Positions 1 through 9,393 of a stretch of DNA of 20,736 nt are shown piece by piece. Made by a program: the position numbers and the translations under genes. The notes below the pieces were generated by a model. It saw nothing but the letters and a program-made list of their open reading frames with translations, was not told where the DNA came from and did no database searches. Positions within the stretch are counted from its first letter, which is position 1. The number at the start of each line of letters is the position of its first letter. Source of the stretch: Haplomitrium mnioides (taxonomy: Eukaryota; Marchantiophyta; Haplomitriopsida; Calobryales); contig JBNGIS010008525.1 of the NCBI GenBank assembly GCA_049999725.1, forward strand, positions 1-20,736. Direction: 5' to 3'.

Positions 1-348
1 ATGGCCAAAGGAAGATCAAGAGGGCAAAAAAGTGATCCATCGATGATCCGGTCAGAAGAAGAAGCAAGGGACGAGTAGCCAAAAGGGCGACCGATCGCCG
101 ATCCGGAAATGAGGAGGATGAAAGTTCGAAGGAGTACGGGCGACGCTGAAAGTTCGACGAGGATCGACAGAGAGTCTGCTATAGTTTGTATATTGAGCGG
201 AAGGACAACTTAAACAAAGAGAGCCTCGGAGCGTATAGTTCTTATTGCGAGCGGGCTCCCAAATGGCGACAATAGTACTGCTCTTACTCCGCGAGGGAAG
301 AGTTTTACAGATGACGTAGCATCCGCGGAAGAGGGGAGGAGTCAACGA

Positions 349-565
349 GTCAACCACATAATTCAGTCAATGCGACGGTCCGCCTACCCCTTTGCAGGGC
401 AGCGTCAAACGACGTGGTGGCAAATGACATGGCGTTCAGAGGTGGTCCGAGGGGTCCTCCGGGTCAGCGCTGAGTCAACCACGAGATCCAGTCAATGCAA
501 GGGTCAGACTACCCTATGCGGGGCGGCGTCGACTCGAAAGAAGCAGCTGTGGATGACGTGGCGGC
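349..565. repeat. Diverged direct duplication, offset about 125 bp
   Basis: The segment starting at 349 (GTCAACCACATAATTCAGTC) recurs at 474 (GTCAACCACGAGATCCAGTC). Both copies continue through CAATGC, TACCC, TGCRGGGC and GCGTCRA, and each ends near a GACGTGG or GTGG motif. The two copies are clearly homologous but have many substitutions and a roughly 15-bp length difference. This is a local tandem duplication inside the GC-rich block. Confidence 0.6.
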
Positions 566-715
566 TTGCAAAGGTCCGCAAGCGATGGCGGGGTTTCGAG
601 AGCGATGGCGGGGTTCCATGAGCGTTTGCGGACACGTGGCAGCTTGCGGGGGTCCGTGAGCATTTGCGGAAGCGTGGCACCTTGCGGGGGTCCGCGGGCG
701 ATCTCGGGGGCATGG
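557..715. repeat. GC-rich tandem repeat, period 38-39 bp, about 4 units
   Basis: Related units begin near 560, 599, 638 and 676. Each has a GTGGC and CTTGC segment followed by GGTCCG and a GCGATGGCGG or GCATTTGCGG segment. Spacing between the clearest units is 38 to 39 bp. The units are diverged, which implies an old minisatellite. Any open frame here is a by-product of the repeat. Confidence 0.6.
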
Positions 716-720
716 CAATG

Positions 721-1737
721 AGGAGAATTGAGGAAAATTGCGAAGCAACCCACGGGATGCGTCGAGTAACCTATCCGCTGCGAATCCAATCCTCTCCAAG
801 CAAATTTCTTTGAATTTCTCTACGGAAAGACCTCTCCGACTAAACTACGGATCTGCGCTCAATGTGATGCTTCAAAGAAATTGAATCGTGACTGCTACGG
901 GGTTTTCTAATACGTTCAGCGGCGAGGCGATTCCAAGTCGAAAATCTGCAATTGAGAGCATTATGGATCAAAAGCAGGGTTCAACCAAGCCTTCTCCGAA
1001 ATTCTCCTCTCCCGATCCTGAAGGCTTCAGAAACGACCGTTAAACCCAAGCTGGCTGCCATGTGTCACCTTGTCAAGAAGCAGTTGCTAACGAGAAAAAC
1101 GGCCAAGTCCAAAGAAGAGAGGAGGATCGATCTTGATCAAGAATTTGTTGGGGTGGACGCGTGCCTGCAATGGGGGTATAGGTGGGATCGCTGCGAGGCA
1201 AGGGGGGTTGTTGTTTATGCAAAATTGAGTTGTGAGAGAAAACTCAAAGAGGAAGAAGCAAGGAGGGAGAGAGGAGAGGATTCCAACCAAGATTCACGTG
1301 AGGCGAGTGGACTTGTGTTGCAGCTTCCCGGAAGTATTCTAAATCAAACTACGCTAATTCTGTGTCAAACCCACAGCGAGTAAGCGCTTCTGCGTTGTCT
1401 TTATGGTTTTCTGCACTTTTAAAATTTTAAAGGAGAACTGAATCTGAAACCTCCAAGACTGATCCTTCCTTGATCAAGTCTAGCTTGCTTAACCTTCCTA
1501 CACCGCTACTACAACGACCAACAAGTCTCTACTTATCAACCGATAGTACTGACTAATCTGGAATTAAATGCAGAGTTGATAGAAAAAGCTATCTAATTTT
1601 GAAAACTGCATCTCTCAACAAACTTTACGTTCAGGTAAATCAATGCATTCATACGTAGATTAGCATATGAAATCTACATACAGCATCTGGTTTTCCTTCA
1701 CACTCTTGCAGATACACAATTTTACAGAAATTTAGAA
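721..1737. other. Non-coding or unrecognised stretch
   Basis: I see no recognisable gene. The longest plus-strand open frame (952-1383) gives a 143-residue product with no domain or motif I know, and its composition looks like translated non-coding DNA. A small frame at 963-1043 starts MDQKQGSTKPSPK and stops after 26 codons. It could be the first codons of a retroelement gag whose remainder is frameshifted, but this is weak. From about 1400 the sequence becomes AT-rich and featureless. Confidence 0.3.
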
Positions 1738-1834
1738 AACAAGTTCAGAATTCAAAAAATAGTAGCAAAACATTGTACAGAATACATCCAGGTACTCCCC
1801 TGGCATGTCCTTCCAATCAACTGTTTCCTTTTCC
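1738..1834 (+). repeat. Inverted-repeat arm A (partner at 7394-7481)
   Basis: The plus strand from AACAAGTTCAGAATTCAAAA through the CCCTGGCATGTCCTTCC region matches the minus strand of 7481-7394 almost base for base. The differences are a roughly 10-bp gap near 1757-1768 and a few substitutions. The shared part can be read as the peptide DWKDMPGEYLDVFCTM, on the minus strand here and on the plus strand at the partner, so it may be a piece of a retroelement gag or leader. It lies just beyond the LTR-like block. Confidence 0.75.
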
Positions 1835-1929
1835 CTCGATCGAATTCTGCCCTTGATTGCCAATTCTCCTCCACAATCCAATTCCTCTCTCATCAACATC
1901 AAAATTGCCTCCACTAGCCACTGCCACTC

Positions 1930-4488
1930 GCTTATGGAAGACAATTGGGGGCTCCTCAGAAAAGAAAACAGAATTCTTTATTGAAGAATAAGAAAATTAC
2001 ATCAATCAGCATCCCCGAGGGAATAAGCCCAACGCCTGGTCTTATGCCTCGAAACTAATTTCCTAACTAACACTACATTCTGGTTACAAAAAATTAAAAC
2101 TAACTACTAACTACTTTCTAACTAAATTCTACTACCTGCACTGAATCAGAACACGGCTCCATCGCTCGATGAAGAAACAACTTCCTCCCCCGCGGCAGCA
2201 TCCTCCTCAGTTCTCGAAAATCTCCCGTTCGAATTCTAACCCTAAACTAACACTCCTAATCTATCTTACTCTAACTTCCTATCGCTATAAGAACTATTAC
2301 TCTCAATCCCTTCTTCTACTTACTCTCTATTAGAACAACAAATAACTCTTCTTATCACTAACTTTCTATAAGAACAATGAATAACCCTTGGCTTTTACTA
2401 ACTCTTTCGTCCTCGCTCGTTGTAAGAACCATGTAGAAGCCCTCTTCTTCGAAAATTCAAACATTCTTCTTTTCTCCTTCGAATCTGACCTCCCCTGGTT
2501 TCGAAATTTTCTCTTCTTGGCGACTTCGTCGGCTCCAGGACTGCTCGCAATTATTCTTGCGTCGCTTCCAGTGGTGCTTCCTGCCCCGCAGATCGCCTCC
2601 CGCTCTGGATTCGACCAAGGCCCCCTGCTACAGCCACGATCTGCTATTCACTTCACGAACCGTTTTACTTCCTTGGCCCTCCTCATATCGCGCTGCTCTG
2701 TTCTTCGATTCTTGCTGACACTCATAATCTTATGCATTTTGTAATCCCGCGGCCCTCCGCTCTTCGATCACAGCCGGCACCTCCTTCATCATATGATTTC
2801 TCCACCTGCATTCAACTGCCCTGGCAGATTCGATGCCTCCTCCTTGACTGGGTTTCTATTTCCGAAACGCGCTGGAGTCGAAACACGAGCACCCTCCTTA
2901 ATAGCCTTGATAGTCTACCTTGCTTTATGTTTCGATCTTCACCAACCATATCCTTTCTTCTGCAGATCTCAACGCAACAAATCGCAGCGATCCTCCTCAT
3001 CAATCGATTTTGCTCGTTTTCAGCACGGCGACATTCTCCTCCTTCTTCGACCTGTTCTCCTTTCGTATTCGACAGATCTTCTGCCGCAGCAGTCTTCCTC
3101 GATTTCTGCCTCACTTTCTTATGTTTCGATTTCTCACAGCAGAGCGATCTCCTCCAAATTCGATTTCTCTTCTTCAGCTGCGTCTTCCTTTCCCATCGAT
3201 CTTCTTCCTCACAGATCTTCGACGTCCCCTCGTGCTTCCTCATTCCTATTCGATCCCACGCCAGACCACGAAACCCAATCGGCAGCAACTCATCTATTTC
3301 TTCCCTTCTGCGACTTCACTGGCTGCGATAAGTCCTGTTCGATCCGGTAGCTCTTCACAACGGCGACATCTTGAAGCAAACTCATCTACGTGCTCGTTAC
3401 AAGAACTACAAAGAGAAACGTCTCTCAACTCTCCCTTTCAAACTTTCCTCGAGCCCATCCTCACTCATTTCGAACTTTCAGCAATTGTCAAGTCAGAAAT
3501 TTGACATATCACAGTTTCACCTTGGACGATGGATGTCGCCTCCTCGTCCCTGATTTTGCTTTACTCTACCCTTTCCAACGCTGCCTGCTCAACAAATCTT
3601 TCTCCGTTCGAATGTAGTTTCTTCACCAGCGGACAAACCTCACCTCGAGTCACATTCCGGCAAAGATACCATGCATTCTTTACCACAGTAGAGAATGGAA
3701 TAATGCTTTCATCCACCACCTCTTTGAAAACTCGAACAAATATCTCTGTTGCATCCATTCCCGACTACCAAGGCCTCCAAACCCAAATCATGTAGGCTGT
3801 TCAGATGTGAACAGTAACACCTCAAAGAACTTCTTAGGCTTGAATCCTAGCTTTCCAAAGAATTGATGGCCTCTCTTGCCTCCAATACACCCACCACTAC
3901 ATCCGTTTTTTCAGTATATGGGATTGCATCAGCGTGTGGCACTGTTCCAACTGCCGTTATTGTTGCACTTCCTTCCCTACACACATCACAACTGCGCAAC
4001 ATTAGGAGTGCAGCTTTTAAAATCTCCATAGATTCGACAACCCTTACTCATCCGATTTCTCAGCCACGACGCAGCAGCCTCCTCGAATTCTTCTCCACCC
4101 AACAGCAAGAAAGCGCTTCTCTGATTCCGCACTTGCAACAACATTCTCCAGCAATCCGCAATTCTGCTGCCATATAAACTTCATGTCTTCTCTGGCCTAA
4201 TCTGCAACTAACGAGCCTAGCTCCATGTCCTGCAACAGATTTCCGAAGCCTAGTTTTGCATCTGTACACAACTCCTTCATATAGCTTAGTTGACTAATCT
4301 AATAAAACAAAAAAAACATATTTCTACTAATACAAAGAAATCTACACGTAAGCTTTACCTTCAACAGGCTTCTCCCATAGCCTATTCACCCTGTTTAATC
4401 AATAAATCTATTCTAGGTTCTATTATAACAAGACTTTAACACAATTTCATCACCTTTATTATTTTTACAAGTTTACTGAACCCTCACA
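1930..4488 (-). mobile_element. Long LTR-like block downstream of the minus-strand pol
   Basis: On the minus strand this block starts with TGTGAGGGTTCAG at 4488, directly after a purine tract that follows the integrase stop, as expected for the 5' edge of a 3' LTR. Toward its other end it has a T-rich, AT-rich leader and an AATAAA signal at 1977-1982, as expected for R and U5. Its centre (2.4-4.2 kb on the plus strand) is C/T-rich and yields many overlapping open frames without recognisable domains, which I treat as chance. No second LTR copy with the same start is seen on the far side of pol. The inner end near 1930 is approximate, because a clear CA terminus and target-site duplication were not found. 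Confidence 0.5.
1977..1982 (-). terminator. AATAAA polyadenylation signal in the LTR
   Basis: The minus strand reads CAATAAAGAATTCTG here, downstream of a T-rich leader. In a minus-strand LTR it is positioned to polyadenylate the retroelement transcript. The sequence is common by chance in AT-rich DNA, so the support comes from its position. Confidence 0.4.
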
Positions 4489-4489
4489 T

Positions 4490-4507
4490 AGCTCCCTCCT
4501 CCAGAGC
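4490..4507 (-). other. Polypurine tract of the minus-strand element
   Basis: The minus strand reads CTCTGGAGGAGGGAGCTA immediately before TGTGAGGG. A purine run between the integrase stop codon and a TG start is the usual plus-strand primer site and 3' LTR boundary in Ty3/gypsy elements. It sits about 20 bp after the pol stop at 4525. Confidence 0.55.
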
Positions 4508-4524
4508 GCAGCGTCCTCGCAAGC

Positions 4525-5943
4525 TCATTCTGGTGAGTTATATTTCTTTATCCTAGATCCATTCACTCGTGTATCTAACTGTACCCCATCCAAGGTGATA
4601 AGTTGAACCGATCCATTATCAAACACTTGTTGCACAATATAAGGTCCCATCCATCGCATATGTAGTTTACTAGGGAATAGAGTATACTTGTTATCATACA
4701 GTAAGACTAAATCCCCTTCCTTCACCTTGACTGGTTTCATCTTTGAATCATACCTTTCTTTCCTATTCTGCTGGACTGCGGTAGTCTCCTTCAGCGCCAA
4801 CAATCTCTGTTCCTCCAACTTAATCAAGTCAAACATTCTGGACTGGAGACTAACCTCATCAGGCCATCATTCTTCTTCACTAATCCTTAAGGTAGGGATA
4901 GACCATTCAACATGAACTATCGAATGCATTTCGTAAACCAAATAAAAGGGCGTTTGTTTTGTAGTTATCTTTTCCGTTGTCTTATAGGCCCATAACGCAG
5001 AATACAACTTTTCATCCCAATCTGTTGAATAAGCTGATGTAATTGTAATCTTATTAAGGATAGTACACAATATTCCATTTACTCTCTCAGTATGTCTATT
5101 TGCTTTAGGGTTGTAAGGAGTAGTCTTTCTATGCTTAATCATATATAAATCAGTTAACTGCCTTATAACTCCATTCAAAAAATGCGTACCTTTATCGCTT
5201 ACCAACTCCAGAGGGCACCCAAACCTGATGATGACATTGTTGAACAAGAATCTGGCCACAGTTGCTCCATCGTCCTTCTTTGTTGCATGTGCTTCCACCC
5301 ACTTGGTGGCATAGTCCGTACAGACCAAAATGTACCTGTTCCTATAAGTTCGAGTTACATGAGTTATAGGACCTACAAAATCTATTCCCCATTTCTCGAA
5401 TGGTGCTAAGGGAAGTATAGGAGTCAGAGGCCAGTGGCTAGTTGCAGTAAGTTTCCCCACTCTTTGACAGGGATCACATCTAGAAATATAGTCACGCACA
5501 TCTCTATACATCGTAGGCCACTAGTACCCCACGGTTAAGATTTTAGCAACAGTATTCTTGAGAGCATAATGCCCTCCTGAAATATCGTCATGGAAAGCAG
5601 AAATGACTTTTGGAACTTCACTCTTTTCCAAACAGCATCTAAGAACCAAATCTGGTCCCTGCTTATACAACACTCCTTTAAAATTTGTGTAAGGGGCTAC
5701 CTTAGATATAAACACTGCCTTTTCCTCTACTGATTTCTGTTCAAGAAATTTCAAATGCTGTAAATAGTCCCAAATGTCAGCATACCAACTTTCTTGTAGT
5801 CTGTCATCTTCTACTGCAAATAGGAGCTTGTCAAGAAATTCATCACACTCTCCTTCTTCTGATGTTCCTCCTGGTATTCGTGACAGAAAATCTGCATTAC
5901 CGTGGGTCTTACCTGGCCGCACATCGACCTCAAATTCAAACTC
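4525..5943 (-). pseudogene. Retrotransposon integrase with C-terminal GPY domain
   Basis: After the RPGKTHGNADFLSRI link comes an HHCC zinc finger (HDDISGGH, then CDPC). The catalytic core follows with all three acidic residues visible: D in KWGIDFVGP, D in VSDKGTHF and E in HTERVNG. The C-terminal segment has KVKEGDLVLLY and MGPYIVQQVF, the GPY/F module. Stops at 5521-5523 (TAG, between GY and WPT) and 4867-4869 (TGA, after the core) split an otherwise continuous frame that ends at 4525. No chromodomain is present. The enzyme would insert element DNA into chromatin; this copy is broken. Confidence 0.9.
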
Positions 5944-6240
5944 CTACAATAACAACATCCATCTTGCCAATCGCCCAGACAAGTCTGGTTTATTAACCAT
6001 ATATTTTAGTGAATTATGGTCCACATGAAATACAAACGGATACCCCAAAAGGTAATGACGAAATTTCCTGACTGAATAGACTAGCCCCAACGCTTCTCGC
6101 TCAATAACCGAGTAGTTCCTCTCTGATGAAGACAACTTCTGGCTCGCATAGTAAATGGCATGGTCCTTCATACCAGGATCTTTTTGACTTAGAACACTTC
6201 CCATTGCATGGGTTGAGACATCCACGTACACATGGAACTT
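5944..6240 (-). pseudogene. Retrotransposon RNase H domain
   Basis: It follows the RT in the same frame. It starts KFHVYVDVSTHAMGSVLSQ, where the first D matches the first catalytic aspartate of the gypsy RNase H. It continues through IYYASQKLSSSERNYSV, EREALGLVYSVRKFRHYLLG and the HVDHNSLKYMVNKP segment. A TAG at 5944-5946 follows WMLLL, where the family has Q before EFEF, so a CAG to TAG change is likely. The domain would degrade the RNA strand of the hybrid during reverse transcription. Confidence 0.88.
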
Positions 6241-7410
6241 TTAACTCCAGTCTGGAGGCTGTAAGATGGGCGCTGTAATTACCTTCTTCTTAAGCCTCTC
6301 AAAAGACTTTTGACACTCTGGTCCCCACTGGAACAACTGATCTTTCTTTAACAAGTCTGTCAGAGGAGCAGCAATCCATGCATACTCTTCGATGAATCTT
6401 CTATAATACCCTGTTGCTCCCAAAAACTCCCTCACCATGGTAACATTAGTAGGCACATGAATAGATTGAATTACTTTAACTTTGTCGACGTCCACCTCTA
6501 TCCCTCTCTGTGATACTCTATGGCCTAACAAGATTCCTTCTTTTACAGCTAGGTAGCACTTCTCAGGATGAAGGCCTAACCCACCCCATCTGCACTGCTC
6601 AAAGGTTTTCCGCAAATGCTCAGGGTGGTCCTCCTTCTTACCATACACACAAAAGTCATCTAAAAAAATCTCTATAAACTCCCTTAGATAAGGTTTAAAA
6701 ATGTTTGTCATTGCCCGCTGAAATGTGGCAGGTGCATTGCACAACCCAAATGGCATGACGTTGTACGCAAAAGTACCCTAGTCAGTTGTAAATGTCGTTT
6801 TCTCACGGTCTGACGGATGAATACTGACCTGGTTATAACCAGAGAATCCATCCAAGAAAGAATAACACTCGTTCCCTGCCACCTGATCTAGGATGGTATC
6901 ATTAAAAGGTAGCGGATAAAAGTCTTTCTTGGTTGCTGAATTCAGACGTCGGAAATCATGACAGACTCTAATCTTTTGATTCTTTTTCATCACAATTACG
7001 ATAGACGACACCCACTCACTATAGGGGACTGGATAAATAAAATTAACCTTTAATAGTTTCTCCAACTCTGCTTTAACTAATATCGAGTACTTCGGGTTTA
7101 GGCGATACTGCCTTTGTCTTACCGGAACGGCATCCTCCTTGAGGTAAATTCGATGCTCACACAGTTCTGGAGGCACCTCTTTCAGATCTTCATATGACCA
7201 TGCAAACACATCCAGGTTATCCTGCAGTAATTTTCTATACTCACGCAATTCTGGTTTTGACAACTCGCTAGATATCAGCAATTCCTTTTTGTCAGTATCA
7301 GTTCCCCCTACTTTCAACGAAACATACTGCTAAGCACGGACAATCTGTTCAGGTTTCATCTTCTCTAAGAAGACCTCTGGATCTTTTTCAGATGGAAAAG
7401 TGAACAATTG
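6241..7410 (-). pseudogene. Retrotransposon reverse transcriptase, with pre-RT linker
   Basis: The linker (FAWSYEDLKEVPPEL, HRIYLKEDA) is followed by RT motifs in order: RQYRLNPKYS, SEWVSSIVIV, HDFRRLNSATKKD, YSFLDGFSGYNQ, MPFGLCNAPATFQ, then the catalytic FLDDFCVYGK with both aspartates present, and the thumb GATGYYRRFI. Stops interrupt the frame at 7330-7332 (TAG), 6778-6780 (TAG, where the family has W before GTFAY) and 6241-6243 (TAA). No frameshift is needed across the domain. The enzyme would copy element RNA to DNA in the virus-like particle. This copy is inactive, but little diverged at its active site. Confidence 0.9.
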
Positions 7411-7481
7411 ATTGGAAGGACATGCCAGGGGAGTACTTGGATGTATTCTGTACAATGAATGTTTTGAATTCTGAACTTGTT
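7394..7481 (-). repeat. Inverted-repeat arm B (partner at 1738-1834)
   Basis: The minus strand of this segment matches the plus strand of 1738-1834. It sits exactly where the pre-RT part of the minus-strand pol stops being recognisable, so it marks a rearrangement junction. Beyond it (7482-7574) the minus strand reads NFYIDDVEMTPRSP, which I do not recognise. Confidence 0.75.
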
Positions 7482-7981
7482 CATACAGTCTCGAATTCTT
7501 GAGAGGCTGCCAAGGGGGGATCTTGGGGTCATCTCAACATCGTCTATGTAGAAGTTGGGGTCCATTCGATGCAAAGCCCCTTCTATAAAAGGTCCCGAAA
7601 CACTAGTCAGCCCTTGAGAGGGAGTAACCCGGTCGGAAAAGAGTTAAGGCTCCGACCACAGGGCTGACAAAATTCTAATCTGTTCTTGCCTTCAAAAACT
7701 CCAGCCATTGAAAAGGCTAACAAAAACTAAGTTACTTCAAGGAACTATTTTAACAAATATTATGAACCTCTTACAACAATCTCTAAAGATGCAGTTTTGT
7801 CGTTTTTTTGGCAAAACGACGAAATTATGAACTTTTTGGGAAGAAAATGAAAAAAAGAAATTGGAAAGATGAAAACAAGCAATGCTTTATATACTAACTT
7901 TTTTTTGCACTAGGCGAACCTATGTGTCAAGAGCTCTGCAAATCAATTTTCGGCAGGAAAAAACATTTTTTGAAATTTAGC

Positions 7982-7988
7982 TATAAAA
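7982..7988 (+). promoter_or_regulatory. TATA box upstream of the gene relic
   Basis: GCTATAAAATG is a good plant TATA match, 181 bp before the ATG at 8169. The DNA between it and the ATG is T-rich, as many plant 5' leaders are. No transcript evidence is available from sequence alone. Confidence 0.45.
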
Positions 7989-7995
7989 TGAGCGT

Positions 7996-8018
7996 CAATG
8001 GAAAGTTTCTTTCCATTG
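7996..8018. repeat. Perfect hairpin just downstream of the TATA box
   Basis: CAATGGAAAG (7996-8005) and CTTTCCATTG (8009-8018) are exact reverse complements separated by TTT. The hairpin lies 8 bp after the TATA box, close to where transcription would start. It could be a dyad protein site or an RNA hairpin at the 5' end of the leader. Confidence 0.7.
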
Positions 8019-8168
8019 TCGCGAGTTCAGTTTTTGGTTTTTGTTTTTTGATTATTGGTTTTTTTTTCATTAACTCAATTTTTTGCCATTTCTAGCTTTT
8101 AGTGATTTCTGAACTTTTGTTGAGTACATTTTTCACCTCCAAAAAGATCTTTTTTTTCTATCTAGAGA

Positions 8169-8527
8169 ATGGTCTCTCAACGAATTGTTTCCCACCATGC
8201 TAAACCAAAGCCATATAGGTATTTGGATGTTATCAAGGGTGTAGAGCCTACAAGATTGGAGTGGAAATGGCTCGTACACTACTATTCTTTGAGAGACCCG
8301 GATCACCATCTTTGCCTTTTTGCAGGTGAAGGTGAAAAATTCAATTTGGGTGTACTAGTCCAAATTACAATGATCTGGGAGGGAAAGAAAGCCAACATCA
8401 GGATACTTGTGCAAGCCCAAGATTCAATTACCCTTTACTGTGCAAATCGCAAGCGATTTGATTTTTCAGAGTACAAGGAGAGAGATGTATTTCCTACGAA
8501 TCTTCAAGCGTGAAGGGAAGATGGAAA
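8169..8527 (+). pseudogene. Exon 1: N-terminal region, unknown fold
   Basis: The frame starts at an ATG with G at +4 (GAGAATGGT) after a TATA-bearing leader. It reads MVSQRIVSHHAKPKPYRYLD, then segments such as RLEWKWLVHYYSLRDPDHHL and FDFSEYKERDVFPTNLQA, before a TGA at 8511-8513. Its composition is that of a real globular protein rather than chance translation. I do not recognise the domain. The 3' edge is uncertain: a GTTAAG donor lies at 8528, beyond the TGA, so either the stop is a mutation or another donor is used. Assignment to the downstream exons rests on strand, spacing and the matching repeat arrays in the introns. Confidence 0.5.
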
Positions 8528-8588
8528 GTTAAGTTCCGAAATCTATTTTTTTATTTCTATTTCCTTACTTAGTTGTAACTCCTAGGAT

Positions 8589-8754
8589 GTTCATGAGCAC
8601 ATGGATTTGAGAGTCCATGCGCACATGGACTCTCAAGTCCTTGCGCGCAAGGATTCCCAAGTCCATACGCGCATGGACTCTCAGATCTATGTGTGTATGG
8701 ACTTCTTTGTTTACTACACGCTTGTATTTTTTTTAAGTCTTTGCGCTTTCTGAG
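8589..8754. repeat. Intron 1 tandem dyad array, exact 24-bp period
   Basis: Five clear 18-bp units start at 8589, 8613, 8637, 8661 and 8685, exactly 24 bp apart. Degenerate units follow at 8709 and about 8737. The consensus GTCCATGCGCGCATGGAC is a perfect palindrome. The unit at 8637 reads GTCCTTGCGCGCAAGGAT, where both arms have changed so that the inner palindrome survives. The same core recurs in intron 3 and, more loosely, in the 3' flank. The intron appears to end at a TAG acceptor at 8814-8816 or 8805-8807. Confidence 0.9.
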
Positions 8755-8816
8755 TGTCAGTCCAACATTTTCACTAAAGCCAAATTGTTTTCTATCTTTA
8801 TTTTTAGTTCACTTAG

Positions 8817-9393
8817 TATTTGGCCAATTTTGTTGATGTGTACAATGACGCGAAAAGGATTGAGAAGGACTTCATCAAGCTCGCTATACAAATAAAGATT
8901 CTAAAGCCTAAGCAGAGCATCAATATTCAACAGCTTGTCTTGCATCCGAGTGTGGCAACATTATCGGTTCACGCTACAGGGACTTCTTCCCAAAAGAAGA
9001 GAAAGGAGCCAGAGCCAATTGATGCTCTGAAGAAAAAAAAACCGGCACCAAAAAAGAAAAAACCTGCACCAGCACCGGTTGTTGAGGAGGAGCTAGCCCC
9101 CTCAGAATCTAAAGCAAAATCTACTTCGTCTTCCCCCTCATCCTCATCACCAAGCAACTCGGAGCAAGACTCGGAGTTGGAGCTGGAGCCAATTCTGGCT
9201 CCAACGTCAAGATCAAAAAGGCAATCCTCCAAGGGGTTGTGTACTTTTCAGGAAAGAGAACAGGTGGATCCTCAGACAATGTTTGAGGAGGACAAGAATA
9301 AGATAAGGGAGTCTACAATCCAGCACTGCAGAGTCCGTGAGGAGACAATAACAATAAGGTTGGAAAACTTAAAATCTACCCAAGCTTGGAATG
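8817..9393 (+). pseudogene. Exon 2: lysine-rich, low-complexity linker
   Basis: The frame opens after a T-rich acceptor and reads LANFVDVYNDAKRIEKDFIK. It then has a basic stretch at about residues 59-81 (SQKKRKEPEP, KKKKPAPKKKKPAPAP) that looks like a nuclear localisation signal, followed by an acidic Ser/Pro/Glu-rich segment (about residues 88-128). It ends ...KSTQAWN plus one base. A donor G|GTGTTT at 9394 joins to ACAACTGG at 12416 with the reading frame kept (phase 1), giving AWNDNWGP. This exon is intact. It probably tethers the N-terminal region to the catalytic half. Confidence 0.55.

Larger units (their letters stand above)
1..720. other. GC-rich LTR- or promoter-like block, no gene
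   Basis: No convincing protein is encoded here. The stretch is much richer in G and C than the rest of the window. TGACGT motifs, which resemble plant bZIP or as-1 sites, occur near 311, 409 and 554, and two kinds of repeat are present, listed separately. Read on the minus strand it contains an AATAAGAACTATAC segment that resembles motifs in the LTR-like blocks at 2.3 and 10.7 kb. This composition suits the regulatory part of an LTR from an element different from the two with recognisable pol genes. The window starts inside it, so neither end can be defined. The short open frame at base 1 ends after 25 codons and is not a recognisable gene. Confidence 0.35.
4525..7410 (-). mobile_element. Ty3/gypsy retrotransposon, 5'-truncated internal region
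   Basis: RT, RNase H and integrase occur in that order in one reading frame on the minus strand, which is the gypsy order. Gag and protease are missing: the frame can be followed upstream through a pre-RT linker to about 7400, where it meets an unrelated inverted 88-bp segment. There is no chromodomain after the integrase. The RT wording MPFGLCNAPATFQRAM and the linker wording FAWSYEDL are typical of non-chromovirus plant lineages (Athila/TAT-like). This assignment comes from memory of the families, not from a tree. The copy cannot act by itself because it lacks gag and protease and carries several stops. Confidence 0.88.
7482..8168 (+). other. AT-rich upstream region of the methyltransferase pseudogene
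   Basis: No gene is seen. The segment goes from the retroelement junction to the first ATG of the gene relic. It is AT-rich with T-runs and includes a TATA box and two inverted repeats. The second, weaker one has arms near 7798-7808 (TGTCGTTTTTT) and 7813-7822 (AAAACGACGA). A promoter and 5' leader are the natural reading of the last 200 bp. Confidence 0.4.

Noticed and set aside
952-1383. 143-codon plus-strand open frame
   Set aside because: No recognisable domain, atypical composition, and an overlapping open frame on the other strand. It looks like chance in sequence with few stops.
2388-4177. Many long overlapping open frames on both strands
   Set aside because: They arise from C/T-rich low-stop DNA inside the LTR-like block. 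Products are Ser/Phe/Leu/Arg-rich in all frames and carry no motif.
8969-9232. Minus-strand frame opposite exon 2
   Set aside because: Low-complexity shadow of the Lys/Pro/Ser-rich coding strand.
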